Shown: one piece after another, positions 37,013-45,196 of the stretch | How the letters are laid out: every line of letters starts with the position of its first letter | How positions within the stretch are numbered: position 1 is the first letter of the stretch | Assembly (NCBI RefSeq): GCF_029360805.1 | Contig: NZ_JARKNC010000008.1 | Location: 835,308 to 899,307, forward strand | Direction: 5' to 3' | Length of the DNA: 64,000 nucleotides | Source: Daejeonella sp. JGW-45 | Lineage (GTDB): Bacteria > Bacteroidota > Bacteroidia > Sphingobacteriales > Sphingobacteriaceae | Made by a program: the position numbers and the translations under genes | Notes under the pieces: generated by a model | What the model was told of the DNA's origin: nothing | Databases searched by the model: none | The model's input: the letters and a program-made list of their open reading frames with translations, nothing else

Positions 37013-38179
37013 TTATTTCGACCTGTCTAAAGCTGTGGTCAGATCCTTAACAATGTCATTTACGTCCTCAAGCCCAACAGAAACGCGAATACTGCCTGGG
37101 AAAATCCCAATCTGGGCTCTTTCATCATCTGTTAATTTCGAATGAGTGGTCGATACCGGATGGGTTGCAATAGTCCGGGTGTCACCCAGGTTAGAAGATA
37201 AACTAATCATCTCCAGGGCATCGAGAAATCTCATAGCCCGTTCCATTCCTCCCTTTAAAATAAAAGTCACAACTCCGCCCCCCTGTTTCATCTGGCGTTT
37301 TGCCAGCTCATATTGAGGGTGCGAAGGAAGAAAAGGATACCTAACCACTTCAACATCTTCATGCTGTTCTAAAGCTTCCGCAACTGACAGCGCATTGCTG
37401 CAATGCCGATCCATACGTACCGGAAGAGTTTCCAGACTTTTGGAGAATATCCAGGCGTTAAAAGCCGACATTGCCGGTCCTGTATGCCTGATGAAAAACA
37501 TCATTTCTTTAATAAGATCTTGCCGGCCAACTACCACACCGCCTAAAACCCGTCCCTGCCCATCCATATACTTCGTGGAAGAGTGGCTTACAAGATCCGC
37601 TCCGTATTCAATAGGCTTTTGCAGATATGGTGTCGCAAAGCAATTATCAACATTTAAAATAAAATTATGCTTCTTCTTCAAGCCACCAAGCCACTCCAGG
37701 TCAACCAATTCCAGGCCTGGATTCGAAGGGGTTTCCAAAAACACCATTTTCGTTTCCGGACGGAGTGCCTTTTCAAAATCTTCCGGTTTAGAAGCATCTA
37801 CATATGTTGTGGTGATTCCCCATCTGGGTAAAAGCTGAGTAAACAGCTGGTGCGTTGAACCAAATATGGAACGGAAGGCAACGATGTGGTCACCGCTTTT
37901 CAGTAATCCCGCAAAAGAAGCGAAGACGGCAGCCATTCCCGAAGAAAATGCCAGCCCGGCCTCCGCGCCTTCCGAATCACAAACCTTCTGAATAAACTCA
38001 GAAGTATTGGGATTTGAATAACGCGAATAAATATTACCCTGAACCTCCTCCGTGAACATCGCCCTTCCGTGCTCTGCATCATCAAACATAAAACTGGATG
38101 TAAGATATAACGGCACAGAATGTTCCCTTTGCGAAGACCGCTGGGTTTGGGTGCGGATGAATTTGGATGATTCTTTCAT
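37013..38179 (-). CDS. metZ: O-succinyl/acetylhomoserine sulfhydrylase-type PLP enzyme
   Basis: Trans-sulfuration family enzyme (388 residues) that would fix sulfide into homocysteine from an acylhomoserine. PLP motifs: YSRYSNPNT, the SGMAAVFASF block, NVDNCFATPYLQKP and the Schiff-base lysine in VSHSSTKYMDGQGRVLGG. I chose the ATG at 38177-38179; a TTG 18 bp upstream is possible. Its place between siroheme genes and cysH supports a direct sulfhydrylation role, but cystathionine gamma-synthase activity cannot be excluded by eye. Confidence 0.85.
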   Translation of the reverse strand: MKESSKFIRTQTQRSSQREHSVPLYLTSSFMFDDAEHGRAMFTEEVQGNIYSRYSNPNTSEFIQKVCDSEGAEAGLAFSSGMAAVFASFAGLLKSGDHIVAFRSIFGSTHQLFTQLLPRWGITTTYVDASKPEDFEKALRPETKMVFLETPSNPGLELVDLEWLGGLKKKHNFILNVDNCFATPYLQKPIEYGADLVSHSSTKYMDGQGRVLGGVVVGRQDLIKEMMFFIRHTGPAMSAFNAWIFSKSLETLPVRMDRHCSNALSVAEALEQHEDVEVVRYPFLPSHPQYELAKRQMKQGGGVVTFILKGGMERAMRFLDALEMISLSSNLGDTRTIATHPVSTTHSKLTDDERAQIGIFPGSIRVSVGLEDVNDIVKDLTTALDRSK

Positions 38180-38203
38180 TTTATGAGATTTCGGCAAAAA
38201 TAC

Positions 38204-38941
38204 TTATTTATCTAAACTAAAAAGACCCTGGAACACAGAATAAAGCAGAGCCGTGCCAATCGCTCCAAGCGCCGCACCGGTCAGGATCCACTTTATTTTC
38301 GCAGTGGCGCTATGCCCTTTGACAGGAGTTACCAGAACTGCCGTTGCCTTATTCAATTCGCTTACCTTATTAGCAAAGTCGCCACTAAGCGTATTCCTTA
38401 GCTGGTTCATTTGCTGAAGACTTATATCAAGCCCGCCCGGTAAATTTTCCTGAAAAACCTCTTTCAGGCGCTTAGCGATAGTGGGTGATTTTCCATTTGT
38501 AGAGATCCCAATCTTCAGATCACCCTTTTTAACAATGGATCCTAAATAGAAATCGCACAGATCCGGTTTATCGGCTACGTTGATTAAAAGATGCCGGTCT
38601 CTGGCAAAGCTCCTTATTTCAGCGTTCAGGGTATTATTACCCGTTGCAATTATCACCAGATCCTGCCCCTCCAGATCAGAAGGATCAAATTTCCTGTGAT
38701 TTGTCTTTATTTGAGGATATCTGCCTGCCAGCTCAACAACCTCAGCTGAGAATCGCTCAGCTACGATAGTTATTTGACTTTCCGGACTGTTTGCTATCAG
38801 TGCATTGAGCTTTTCAAGTCCGACATTTCCGGCGCCAACAAGCAGGACCCTGAGCTCATTGAGCTTAAGAAATACCGGAAACAACTGGTTTCCAGCTGCA
38901 TCTTTATCTTTATCGATATTTTCTTTACTCAGAACACTCAT
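38204..38941 (-). CDS. Siroheme synthase-type precorrin-2 dehydrogenase with C-terminal membrane segment
   Basis: A 245-residue CysG N-domain/Met8-like protein: precorrin-2 dehydrogenase and possibly sirohydrochlorin ferrochelatase, supplying siroheme for the adjacent sulfite reductase. It has the Rossmann start RVLLVGAGNVGLEKLNAL, NVADKPDLCDFYLGSIVKKGDLKIGIST (cited in part) and GKSPTIAKRLKE. The end is unusual: a hydrophobic helix WILTGAALGAIGTALLYSVF follows, suggesting membrane tethering. ATG at 38939-38941 overlaps cobA by 17 bp. Confidence 0.88.
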   Translation of the reverse strand: MSVLSKENIDKDKDAAGNQLFPVFLKLNELRVLLVGAGNVGLEKLNALIANSPESQITIVAERFSAEVVELAGRYPQIKTNHRKFDPSDLEGQDLVIIATGNNTLNAEIRSFARDRHLLINVADKPDLCDFYLGSIVKKGDLKIGISTNGKSPTIAKRLKEVFQENLPGGLDISLQQMNQLRNTLSGDFANKVSELNKATAVLVTPVKGHSATAKIKWILTGAALGAIGTALLYSVFQGLFSLDK

Positions 38942-39704
38942 AAAATGCCCTGATCGGCTGATACAAGGAATGCAGGCCAACCACCTCACCGAAAATGATC
39001 AGTGCAGGAGAATCTATTTTCTGATCCGCTGCAGCTTCTGCAATTGTAGCAGCGGTGCCGACAACAATCTTCTCGTTCGCCATCGAGCCGTTCTGGATTA
39101 CTGCAACCGGTAACCTTCCTTTGCCCTCTGCTTCAAATATCGCAGCGATCTCTTTTAACTTCTTTACTCCCATCAATACCACAACCGTGGCATCTGTTTT
39201 TGCTGCAGCATAAAGATCTTTAGACACCTCCCCGTTAGTCGTTGTACCCGTGATCACCCAAAAGCTTTCGCTGGTACCGCGATGCGTAACAGGAATTCCC
39301 TGTAAGGCAGGAACAGAAATGCTTGATGAAATCCCGGGAACAACTTCAGCAGGAATGCTGTAAGAAGCGGCAATTTCCAGCTCTTCAAAACCGCGGCCAA
39401 AAACGAACGGATCACCACCTTTGAGGCGCACAACGTGCCCGTAATTAAGCGCGTAATCGATCATTAACTTATTAACAGCCTGCTGAGAATATGAATGATC
39501 TCCTGATCTTTTACCTACGTAGACTTTAATTGCATGCTCCGGAGCAAAATCGAGCAATTCGTTATTCACCAGGGCATCGTATAGCACTACATCAGCAGAC
39601 TTCAGGATACGCACACCTTTTAGACTAATAAGCTCCGCATCACCCGGGCCTGCACCAACCAAGGTAATTCTTGGCTCTTTTACTATTTTATCTGTAACTA
39701 TCAT
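38925..39704 (-). CDS. cobA: Uroporphyrinogen-III C-methyltransferase
   Basis: Makes precorrin-2 by two SAM-dependent methylations, the first step to siroheme. Its 259 residues contain ITLVGAGPGDAELISLKG, VYVGKRSGDHSYSQ, VRLKGGDPFVFGRG and VVPGISSS, all hallmarks of SUMT. Its start overlaps the end of the sulfite reductase gene by 4 bp (ATGA). The next gene takes precorrin-2 onward, so both serve the siroheme enzyme encoded just upstream. Confidence 0.96.
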   Translation of the reverse strand: MIVTDKIVKEPRITLVGAGPGDAELISLKGVRILKSADVVLYDALVNNELLDFAPEHAIKVYVGKRSGDHSYSQQAVNKLMIDYALNYGHVVRLKGGDPFVFGRGFEELEIAASYSIPAEVVPGISSSISVPALQGIPVTHRGTSESFWVITGTTTNGEVSKDLYAAAKTDATVVVLMGVKKLKEIAAIFEAEGKGRLPVAVIQNGSMANEKIVVGTAATIAEAAADQKIDSPALIIFGEVVGLHSLYQPIRAFYECSE

Positions 39705-41803
39705 GATTGTAGAAGCGCCTCTCTGTTCGCTCTGACTTGTTTAACAAAATTAACTGCCGCCTCTCTGTAGCTCTGTGCGAACTCTGCACTTGGCTCATTT
39801 TTATTGATCTGCAATACCAGTTCCTGGAAGCTGCTGTAGTTGTATAGCTCTCTATTTTCTCCGTACTGCTCATCAAAATCACGCAATATCCCAATCTGGG
39901 TATTACAGTTTACGCCCTTGTCGAGCAGCAATGCTTTAGCGGCACTAACGAATACACTGTATGTATGAGAAATTGCATCAGCATAAGCTCCTGCAGCGAA
40001 CGACTCATCAGCCCACGACATCTTCTCGTCGGTTTCTAATAAAAGTGTTGCCACCAGGTCTATCATAACGCCCGCACATTCTCCGACACCTATAGCTGTA
40101 TGGTAGGTTTCAACATGCCCCCAATCCACAAATTCCTCAGGAACAAGTGTATTAAGGTCGGCAATTGGTTTGAGCATCTGATAGAAGTAATCTTTCCCCT
40201 GACGGTCGTAATATTCGTGGAAACTTTCTTCTTCTGTTGAATTGCTTTCGTAATCGTCAAGAACTGCCCGTAAAACAAGAGTTGCCCTTTTAGACGGCAC
40301 CTTAATGACTTTATCAGCAACCCGGCCATGGCCATTTCCCACCGTTCCGCCACCTAGCAGTACCTGAACTGAGGGAAGTACTTTACCTTGTGCTTTTAAC
40401 GAAGCACCGTGAAATCCGATGTGTGCCAAGCCATGCTGTCCGCATGAATTCATACACCCACTTATTTTTATATTGATCTCCTTATTATATATCAGATGGT
40501 GATACTCGGTCTTGATCAGTTCGCCAAGTACCCGGGCAAGCTCCATACTATTTGATATCCCCAGGTTACACGTATCTGTACCCGGACAGGTAGTCACGTC
40601 AGACACACTATCAAAACCAGGATCGGCCATTCCAAGCTTGTTCAGATTATTGAAAAGCAACGGTAAAGCTTCCTTACGGACAAACTTCAGCAATAAACCC
40701 TGATTTTGTGTGATACGGATCTCATCCGCTACCAGGTCCCTAATAGCTGCAACGAACTCACGCGTTCTCTCTGAAGGTATATCTCCCACAGGAACTTTCA
40801 CATACACGCCGAAAAAGCCTGTTTGTTTTTGCTCAAATACATTCGTGGCGAGCCATTCATCATATTGCACCTGGTTGTCAGGCTGGATACCTGAAAAGTC
40901 GCCTGCTTCCGGGATATTGGGAAGCGGGACGGTATCACGATTCACGACAAAACTTTTCGACTTATTGGCCGTTCTCTCTTCTTCAATTAAACGGATAATC
41001 TCCTCTAATCCTAATTTCTGGATCAGGAATTTAAACCTGGCTTTATTCCTGTTATTTCTCTCTCCATATCTGTCAAACACACGAAGCACCGATTCGGCAT
41101 ATGGGATCGCCTGATCTTCAGGCAGGAACTCATGTACTACAAAGCCAAGCATTGGCTGAGCACCCAGACTACCTCCCAGCATTACTTTAAAGCCGCGCTG
41201 TTCCTCACCGTCGACCACCTTCACCTTTGGCACAAAGCCAATATCATGTATATAGGTAAAGGCGGTGTCTTCCTCATTGGAAGAAAACGCCATCTTAAAC
41301 TTTCTGCCCATCTCCTGACAAATAGGATTCCGTAAGAAATATTCGAAAGTTGCCTGAGCATAAGGAGAAACATCAAAGGCCTCTTTAGGATCGATACCCG
41401 CTGTCGGTGAAGCAGTGACGTTTCTAACTGTATTTCCGCACGCTTCGCGGGTAGTGATACTATCTTCAGAAAGCTTTGCCCACAGCTCCGGTGTCTTATC
41501 CAGGCTCACGAAGTGTATTTGTATATCCTGGCGGGTAGTTAAGTGCAGGTTGCTGCTGGCATATTCATCTGATATATCGGCTATACGTAGCAATTGTTTA
41601 AACGTAACCTTACCAAAAGGCAGTTTAATACGGATCATTTGAACGCCTGGCTGACGCTGGCCATAGATTCCCCTCGCCAAACGAAGACTCCTGAATTTAT
41701 CTTCATGTATCTCGCCCTCGCGAAATGCCCGGATCTTCTTCTCAAGATATATAATATCCCGCTCTACAATAGGATTCTCTAATTCTGTTCTAAAACTTTG
41801 CAT
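39701..41803 (-). CDS. Siroheme nitrite/sulfite reductase with C-terminal HEPN-like extension
   Basis: A 700-residue protein. Residues 1 to about 545 form a ferredoxin-type siroheme [4Fe-4S] reductase: two half-site repeats, HLTTRQDIQIHFV, TREACGNTVRNVTASP and the cluster cysteines CPGTDTC (near 409) and SGCMNSCGQHGLAH (near 451). Residues of about 560-700 are all-helical and resemble a HEPN domain (HTYSVFVSAAKALLLDKGV). Operon context makes sulfite the likely substrate. It is the first structural gene after the leader. An intrinsic terminator ends 20 bp before its ATG, so its expression depends on read-through. Confidence 0.92.
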   Translation of the reverse strand: MQSFRTELENPIVERDIIYLEKKIRAFREGEIHEDKFRSLRLARGIYGQRQPGVQMIRIKLPFGKVTFKQLLRIADISDEYASSNLHLTTRQDIQIHFVSLDKTPELWAKLSEDSITTREACGNTVRNVTASPTAGIDPKEAFDVSPYAQATFEYFLRNPICQEMGRKFKMAFSSNEEDTAFTYIHDIGFVPKVKVVDGEEQRGFKVMLGGSLGAQPMLGFVVHEFLPEDQAIPYAESVLRVFDRYGERNNRNKARFKFLIQKLGLEEIIRLIEEERTANKSKSFVVNRDTVPLPNIPEAGDFSGIQPDNQVQYDEWLATNVFEQKQTGFFGVYVKVPVGDIPSERTREFVAAIRDLVADEIRITQNQGLLLKFVRKEALPLLFNNLNKLGMADPGFDSVSDVTTCPGTDTCNLGISNSMELARVLGELIKTEYHHLIYNKEINIKISGCMNSCGQHGLAHIGFHGASLKAQGKVLPSVQVLLGGGTVGNGHGRVADKVIKVPSKRATLVLRAVLDDYESNSTEEESFHEYYDRQGKDYFYQMLKPIADLNTLVPEEFVDWGHVETYHTAIGVGECAGVMIDLVATLLLETDEKMSWADESFAAGAYADAISHTYSVFVSAAKALLLDKGVNCNTQIGILRDFDEQYGENRELYNYSSFQELVLQINKNEPSAEFAQSYREAAVNFVKQVRANREALLQS

Positions 41804-41822
41804 ACGTACTAACGAGTTGTAT

Positions 41823-41856
41823 AAAAAAACCTCTTCTACCGATAGTTGAAGAGGTT
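41823..41856 (-). terminator. Leader (attenuator) terminator before the sulfite reductase gene
   Basis: On the minus strand aacctcttc (41856-41848) pairs perfectly with gaagaggtt (41836-41828) around an 11-nt loop and runs into seven Ts. It lies between the cysteine-rich leader ORF and the reductase start at 41803, in the direction of transcription. It would therefore stop transcription before the operon unless disrupted. Confidence 0.9.
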
Positions 41857-41895
41857 ATGTATAGTATTAAATGTTATATCTAATCTTCTTCAATT
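41846..41895 (-). promoter_or_regulatory. Predicted antiterminator pairing
   Basis: TTGAAGA (41893-41887), starting 4 nt after the leader stop codon, is the exact complement of TCTTCAA (41852-41846). TCTTCAA covers the 3' half of the terminator's left arm and part of its loop. The two pairings exclude each other. A ribosome on the leader stop codon would cover TTGAAGA and favour the terminator. A ribosome stalled earlier, on the Cys codons, would leave it free. Confidence 0.65.
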
Positions 41896-41896
41896 C

Positions 41897-41968
41897 TCAA
41901 ATCAAACACTTCTTATAACAACATCCCGTTGTAAGAACATGGAACATATAGGTGCGTTTGATTTTCAT
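41897..41968 (-). CDS. Candidate cysteine leader peptide of the sulfate operon
   Basis: A 23-codon frame starting MKIKRTY at the ATG 41966-41968. It contains Cys-Cys at codons 16-17 and Cys at 21 (GCCYKKCLI at the end), then TGA. A second in-frame ATG at 41945-41947 would give a 16-residue version. A candidate promoter lies at 41973-41980, so the transcript would start at about the first ATG. Codons 2-5 (AAATCAAAC) are complementary to codons 21-24 (GTTTGATTT) over 9 bp, and an inner hairpin TTCTTA-CAAC/GTTG-TAAGAA includes the tandem Cys codons. Too short for normal gene callers. Function as an attenuator is inferred from geometry. Confidence 0.7.
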   Translation of the reverse strand: MKIKRTYMFHVLTTGCCYKKCLI

Positions 41969-41972
41969 TTGC

Positions 41973-41980
41973 CAAATATA
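41973..41980 (-). promoter_or_regulatory. -7 element TATATTTG of the sulfate operon leader
   Basis: A perfect match to the Bacteroidota TAnnTTTG element on the minus strand, placing the transcript start near 41969. No clear TTTG was seen at the -33 position, so activation by a regulator (for example the adjacent Rrf2 protein) is plausible. Confidence 0.55.
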
Positions 41981-42021
41981 AGATAAAGTATATAGAAATG
42001 GTAGTCTATTTTTTACTTTTT

Positions 42022-42465
42022 TTACTCTTGCGTGTCATTTAACAAAGTGTTTTCCCTGGTGATGATATCAGCTATGCTGGTTTCACTAAGCACCTTCAAC
42101 GTTGCGTTCCTGACATCAAGGAAAACATCCCGCACACCGCAAGTACCTTCGTTGATACATTCATCGCATTTCTGGTAAAAATTAAGGCTTACACACGGCA
42201 GCAGGGAGACCGGCCCACCTGTTAAGCGAAGTACCTGCACCAGGAAAATTTCCGACGGGTCTTTTATCAAACCATAGCCTCCGCCTGAACCCTTTTTACT
42301 AAATAGCAGTCCGGCGTTACGAAGATCCAGAAGTATCTGTTCCAGGAATTTTTTGGGAATATTCTCTTCCGACGCAATCCTTGAAATCTGCAAAGGCGCC
42401 TTACCGAAATTCTTCCCAAGTACCACAAGGGCTTTTAAAGCATAGCGTGTCTTTTTTGAAAGCAT
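42022..42465 (-). CDS. Rrf2 family transcriptional regulator
   Basis: A 147-residue winged-helix regulator. The N-terminal MLSKKTRYALKALVVLG and the EENIPKKFLEQILLDLRNAGLL recognition region are standard Rrf2. The C-terminal half has four cysteines (LLPCVSL, KCDEC, GTCGV), which could bind a cluster or metal or sense thiols. It lies directly upstream of the sulfate operon on the same strand, with 53 bp between its stop and the leader ATG. By analogy with CymR (an Rrf2 protein controlling cysteine metabolism in Firmicutes) I infer control of this operon. Confidence 0.9.
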   Translation of the reverse strand: MLSKKTRYALKALVVLGKNFGKAPLQISRIASEENIPKKFLEQILLDLRNAGLLFSKKGSGGGYGLIKDPSEIFLVQVLRLTGGPVSLLPCVSLNFYQKCDECINEGTCGVRDVFLDVRNATLKVLSETSIADIITRENTLLNDTQE

Positions 42466-42566
42466 AGGGTGATATGTACTTTTTTACTAATCTGCAAATT
42501 ACGGAAATTCTTTTGGAATAGCTATGAGCTGTGAGCAATGGGCTATGAGCTTTCGGGTATCAGGTA

Positions 42567-43847
42567 TCAGCTAGGCACCAGCTCATTTTCAGTTTTCAGT
42601 TTTCCACTTTCAGCTGTCTGAGCCTTGACAAGTATGCTGACCCTATAAAGCAGAAATATCGATATCCCCGAAAGGATCACGATTACATACCCCAGAGTAT
42701 CATAATGCTCCAGTGGGCTGAATTTATCTTTCTGCACTACGATCATACCCCCAACGGCAGCCGCCAAGCCGCCGGCTATCTGCTGCAATGAGGCGTTTAT
42801 ACTCATGAATGCACCCCTGTCTTCCTTGCCCGGCAAGGCTGAGGACAGCGCGATTGCCGGCACCATGCGGCTCATTATGCCGATCATAAAACCGACATTC
42901 ATCACGAGCACCAGAATAAATGGTGTGGGGCCCATATTGGTATAAATGATCACCACGATACTCAGCCACACAGACGCAATCGCGAATAACTTCAACTTGT
43001 CAAACCGGTCGCTCAGTTTGCCGGCGATTGGCATAATGATCAGCGAGCATATCCCGGAGAACATGAATAACAATGGAAGCTGGTGTTCCGTAACCCCGAG
43101 GTTATTTATCGCAAACGCACTTCCCCAGGGCATCATCATGAACCCTCCCAGCGAAAGAAAAGCTGTTGCTAAAAAGCCTATCCTGTAATTCCGCTGGGCA
43201 ACAGTATGCCATAAATGACCCAGCGCACTGCGATCCGTTTGAATCGATAAGTGCTTATCAATGGGCTGCAGCTTAAACCCGATAACCAGCCATATTACTA
43301 TTGCCAGGGCGACAATCATTAAAAACGGCGACTGCCATCCCCATATATTGGCAATGTATAAGCTGATGGGTATTCCCAGCACCTGACTGGCGCCAAAGCC
43401 CATTTGCAGAAATCCCATCACCCGCCCGCGTTTCTCAATAGGAAACAGGTCAGTAACTATGGCCATCGAAATGGATCCGATCACGCCGCCAAAAAGACCC
43501 GTGAAGATCCTGGCCGCCAGAAGCGTGGGATACGTGGTGGCTAAGCCGCAGAACAAAGTCCCGACGATGAAACCTATATAAAAGAAGAGCAGTAACTTCT
43601 TGCGGTCAAAACGGTCGGCAAAACCAGCGGTGAGCAAACCGGATAGTCCGGCACTGAATGCATAAGCCGAGACAGAAAAACCAAACTGCGAGGTAGAGAG
43701 GTTCATCGACTTCATCAGCATATCGCCCAGCGGCGACATCACCATAAAATCCAGAACAACCGTAAACTGGGTTAAAGCAAGCAATATAATGACAAGTATT
43801 TCGTAGGAGGAGAATTTGTCTTTGGATGTGGGGGTCGACGTTGTCAT
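42567..43847 (-). CDS. MFS transporter
   Basis: A 426-residue protein with about 12 membrane helices and the MFS loop motif GFADRFDRKKLLLF between helices 2 and 3, repeated as GKLSDRFDKLKLF between helices 8 and 9. QFTVVLDFMVMSPLGDML in helix 1 resembles the drug:H+ antiporter (Bcr/CmlA- or AraJ-like) group. The start is ATG 43845-43847 (MTTSTPTSKDK). The open frame continues another 99 codons upstream through repeat DNA and is surely not coding there. Substrate unknown. Confidence 0.88.
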   Translation of the reverse strand: MTTSTPTSKDKFSSYEILVIILLALTQFTVVLDFMVMSPLGDMLMKSMNLSTSQFGFSVSAYAFSAGLSGLLTAGFADRFDRKKLLLFFYIGFIVGTLFCGLATTYPTLLAARIFTGLFGGVIGSISMAIVTDLFPIEKRGRVMGFLQMGFGASQVLGIPISLYIANIWGWQSPFLMIVALAIVIWLVIGFKLQPIDKHLSIQTDRSALGHLWHTVAQRNYRIGFLATAFLSLGGFMMMPWGSAFAINNLGVTEHQLPLLFMFSGICSLIIMPIAGKLSDRFDKLKLFAIASVWLSIVVIIYTNMGPTPFILVLVMNVGFMIGIMSRMVPAIALSSALPGKEDRGAFMSINASLQQIAGGLAAAVGGMIVVQKDKFSPLEHYDTLGYVIVILSGISIFLLYRVSILVKAQTAESGKLKTENELVPS

Positions 43848-43860
43848 GTTCTTCTTAATT

Positions 43861-43981
43861 TGACCTGAGGTATGAGGTATAAGGCATGAGGTATAAGGTA
43901 TAAGCTGGGTGGAGATGCACAACGAATATACAGGTGTCGGAAATCCATCCGACCTCATACCTCTTCCCTCAGACCTCCGAT
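43861..43981. repeat. Word-repeat spacer (gaggtataaggcat)
   Basis: Four to five degenerate units of atgaggtataaggt at 43866-43905 face cctcatacctcttccctcagacctcc at 43950-43978. It is again an inverted word pair. It lies between the divergent MFS and SGNH hydrolase genes, so it is in promoter space. Confidence 0.65.
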
Positions 43982-44081
43982 TCCCAGCCCAATCTAGTAA
44001 TTTCCGCTCATTTTCAAATGATACGGAAGTACTTAATGAATTTCCCGGGAAACCCTTATATTGCTTTCCTAAATCTATACA

Positions 44082-45179
44082 ATGAAAAGATATACTTACG
44101 TTCTGATCCTTTGCTGCTTTTACACATTCTCCCTCGCACAACAAACACCGGCGAAAAAAGACGACAGTAAATATTACGGTAAGGAAAGTTTCCTGATTGA
44201 AGGTACAGGAGTTGCCGAAGCTGATAAAGAAAGCCCCTACGATCGTTTGCCCGCATCATACCAAAATAAAGTACGCAAACCGGTATGGAACCTTTCAAAG
44301 AATTCGGCGGGTATATCCCTGCGATTCAACACGAACTCCTCATCCATTAAAGTAAAATGGGGCGTTCTGAATGATATAAAGATGAACCATATGCCCGAAA
44401 CAGGCATCAAAGGCGTGGATCTTTACTGCAAATTGAATGGAGTATGGACCTACGTAAATACCGGCCGGCCTACCGGCAAAGAAAACGTGGCAACATTAAC
44501 CAGTTCGCTCATACCAGGGGAGCGAGAATTTAAACTCTATTTACCTCTATATGATGGAACCACCCACGTAGAAATAGGGATAGACAGCTCAAGCACGATA
44601 AGCAAGCCGGCACCGGAAAAGCAATTACCTATTGTTTTTTATGGTACCAGCATCCTGCAGGGCGGCTGTGCATCACGTCCGGGAATGGCTTTTACCAATA
44701 TTATCTCGAGGAAGCTCAATGTTGACTGTATTAATTTCGGCTTCAGCGGCAACGGCATGATGGATCCGCCAATAGCAGAGCTCATCTCGGGAATCAAGGC
44801 ATCCTATTATGTAATTGATTGCCTGCCTAACATGAATCCCAAACAGGTAACTGATAGCGTCATGCCACTCGCAAAAGCCATCAGGGCGAAGAATCCCAAC
44901 ACTCCGATCGTATTTGTAGAAAATATTGAATACGCGCGGATCCTGTTTGAACCGCCTCTGAAAAAATCGATGGAGGATAAGAACCGGGCGCTAAAAACCG
45001 AGTTCGACAAGCTGGTGAAAGGTGGGATGAAAAACCTTATTTACATCAGTGCTAAAGGCTCTATCGGCACAGATAACGAAGGCACGGTTGATGGAACTCA
45101 CATGACTGATCTGGGCTTTATGCGATATGCGGAGTATTTGGTCGGGAAGTTTAAGGAGAATAAATTGGTGGTGCGGTGA
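44082..45179 (+). CDS. Exported SGNH/GDSL hydrolase with N-terminal beta domain
   Basis: A 365-residue exported protein (signal MKRYTYVLILCCFYTFSLAQ). Residues 25 to about 180 form a beta-rich domain seen before some Bacteroidota SGNH esterases. The catalytic part has block I FYGTSILQGG (nucleophile Ser in GTS, where GDS is usual), block III GFSGNGMM and block V DGTHMTDLG carrying the Asp and His. A carbohydrate-esterase role is likely; the substrate is unknown. It converges on uvrA with a 17-bp gap. Confidence 0.87.
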   Translation: MKRYTYVLILCCFYTFSLAQQTPAKKDDSKYYGKESFLIEGTGVAEADKESPYDRLPASYQNKVRKPVWNLSKNSAGISLRFNTNSSSIKVKWGVLNDIKMNHMPETGIKGVDLYCKLNGVWTYVNTGRPTGKENVATLTSSLIPGEREFKLYLPLYDGTTHVEIGIDSSSTISKPAPEKQLPIVFYGTSILQGGCASRPGMAFTNIISRKLNVDCINFGFSGNGMMDPPIAELISGIKASYYVIDCLPNMNPKQVTDSVMPLAKAIRAKNPNTPIVFVENIEYARILFEPPLKKSMEDKNRALKTEFDKLVKGGMKNLIYISAKGSIGTDNEGTVDGTHMTDLGFMRYAEYLVGKFKENKLVVR

Positions 45180-45196
45180 TGAGTTCCAATCTCACC

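Noticed and set aside
41804..42021. SAM riboswitch in front of the sulfate operon
   Set aside because: The leader has no SAM-I-like core (no four-way junction pattern or conserved GGAGGGACUGGCCC-type segment). The short Cys-rich ORF with alternative hairpins explains the region better.
43848..44144. N-terminal extension of the MFS protein by 99 codons
   Set aside because: The extension reads through tandem word repeats and the start of the divergent hydrolase gene. The ATG at 43847 fits the family.
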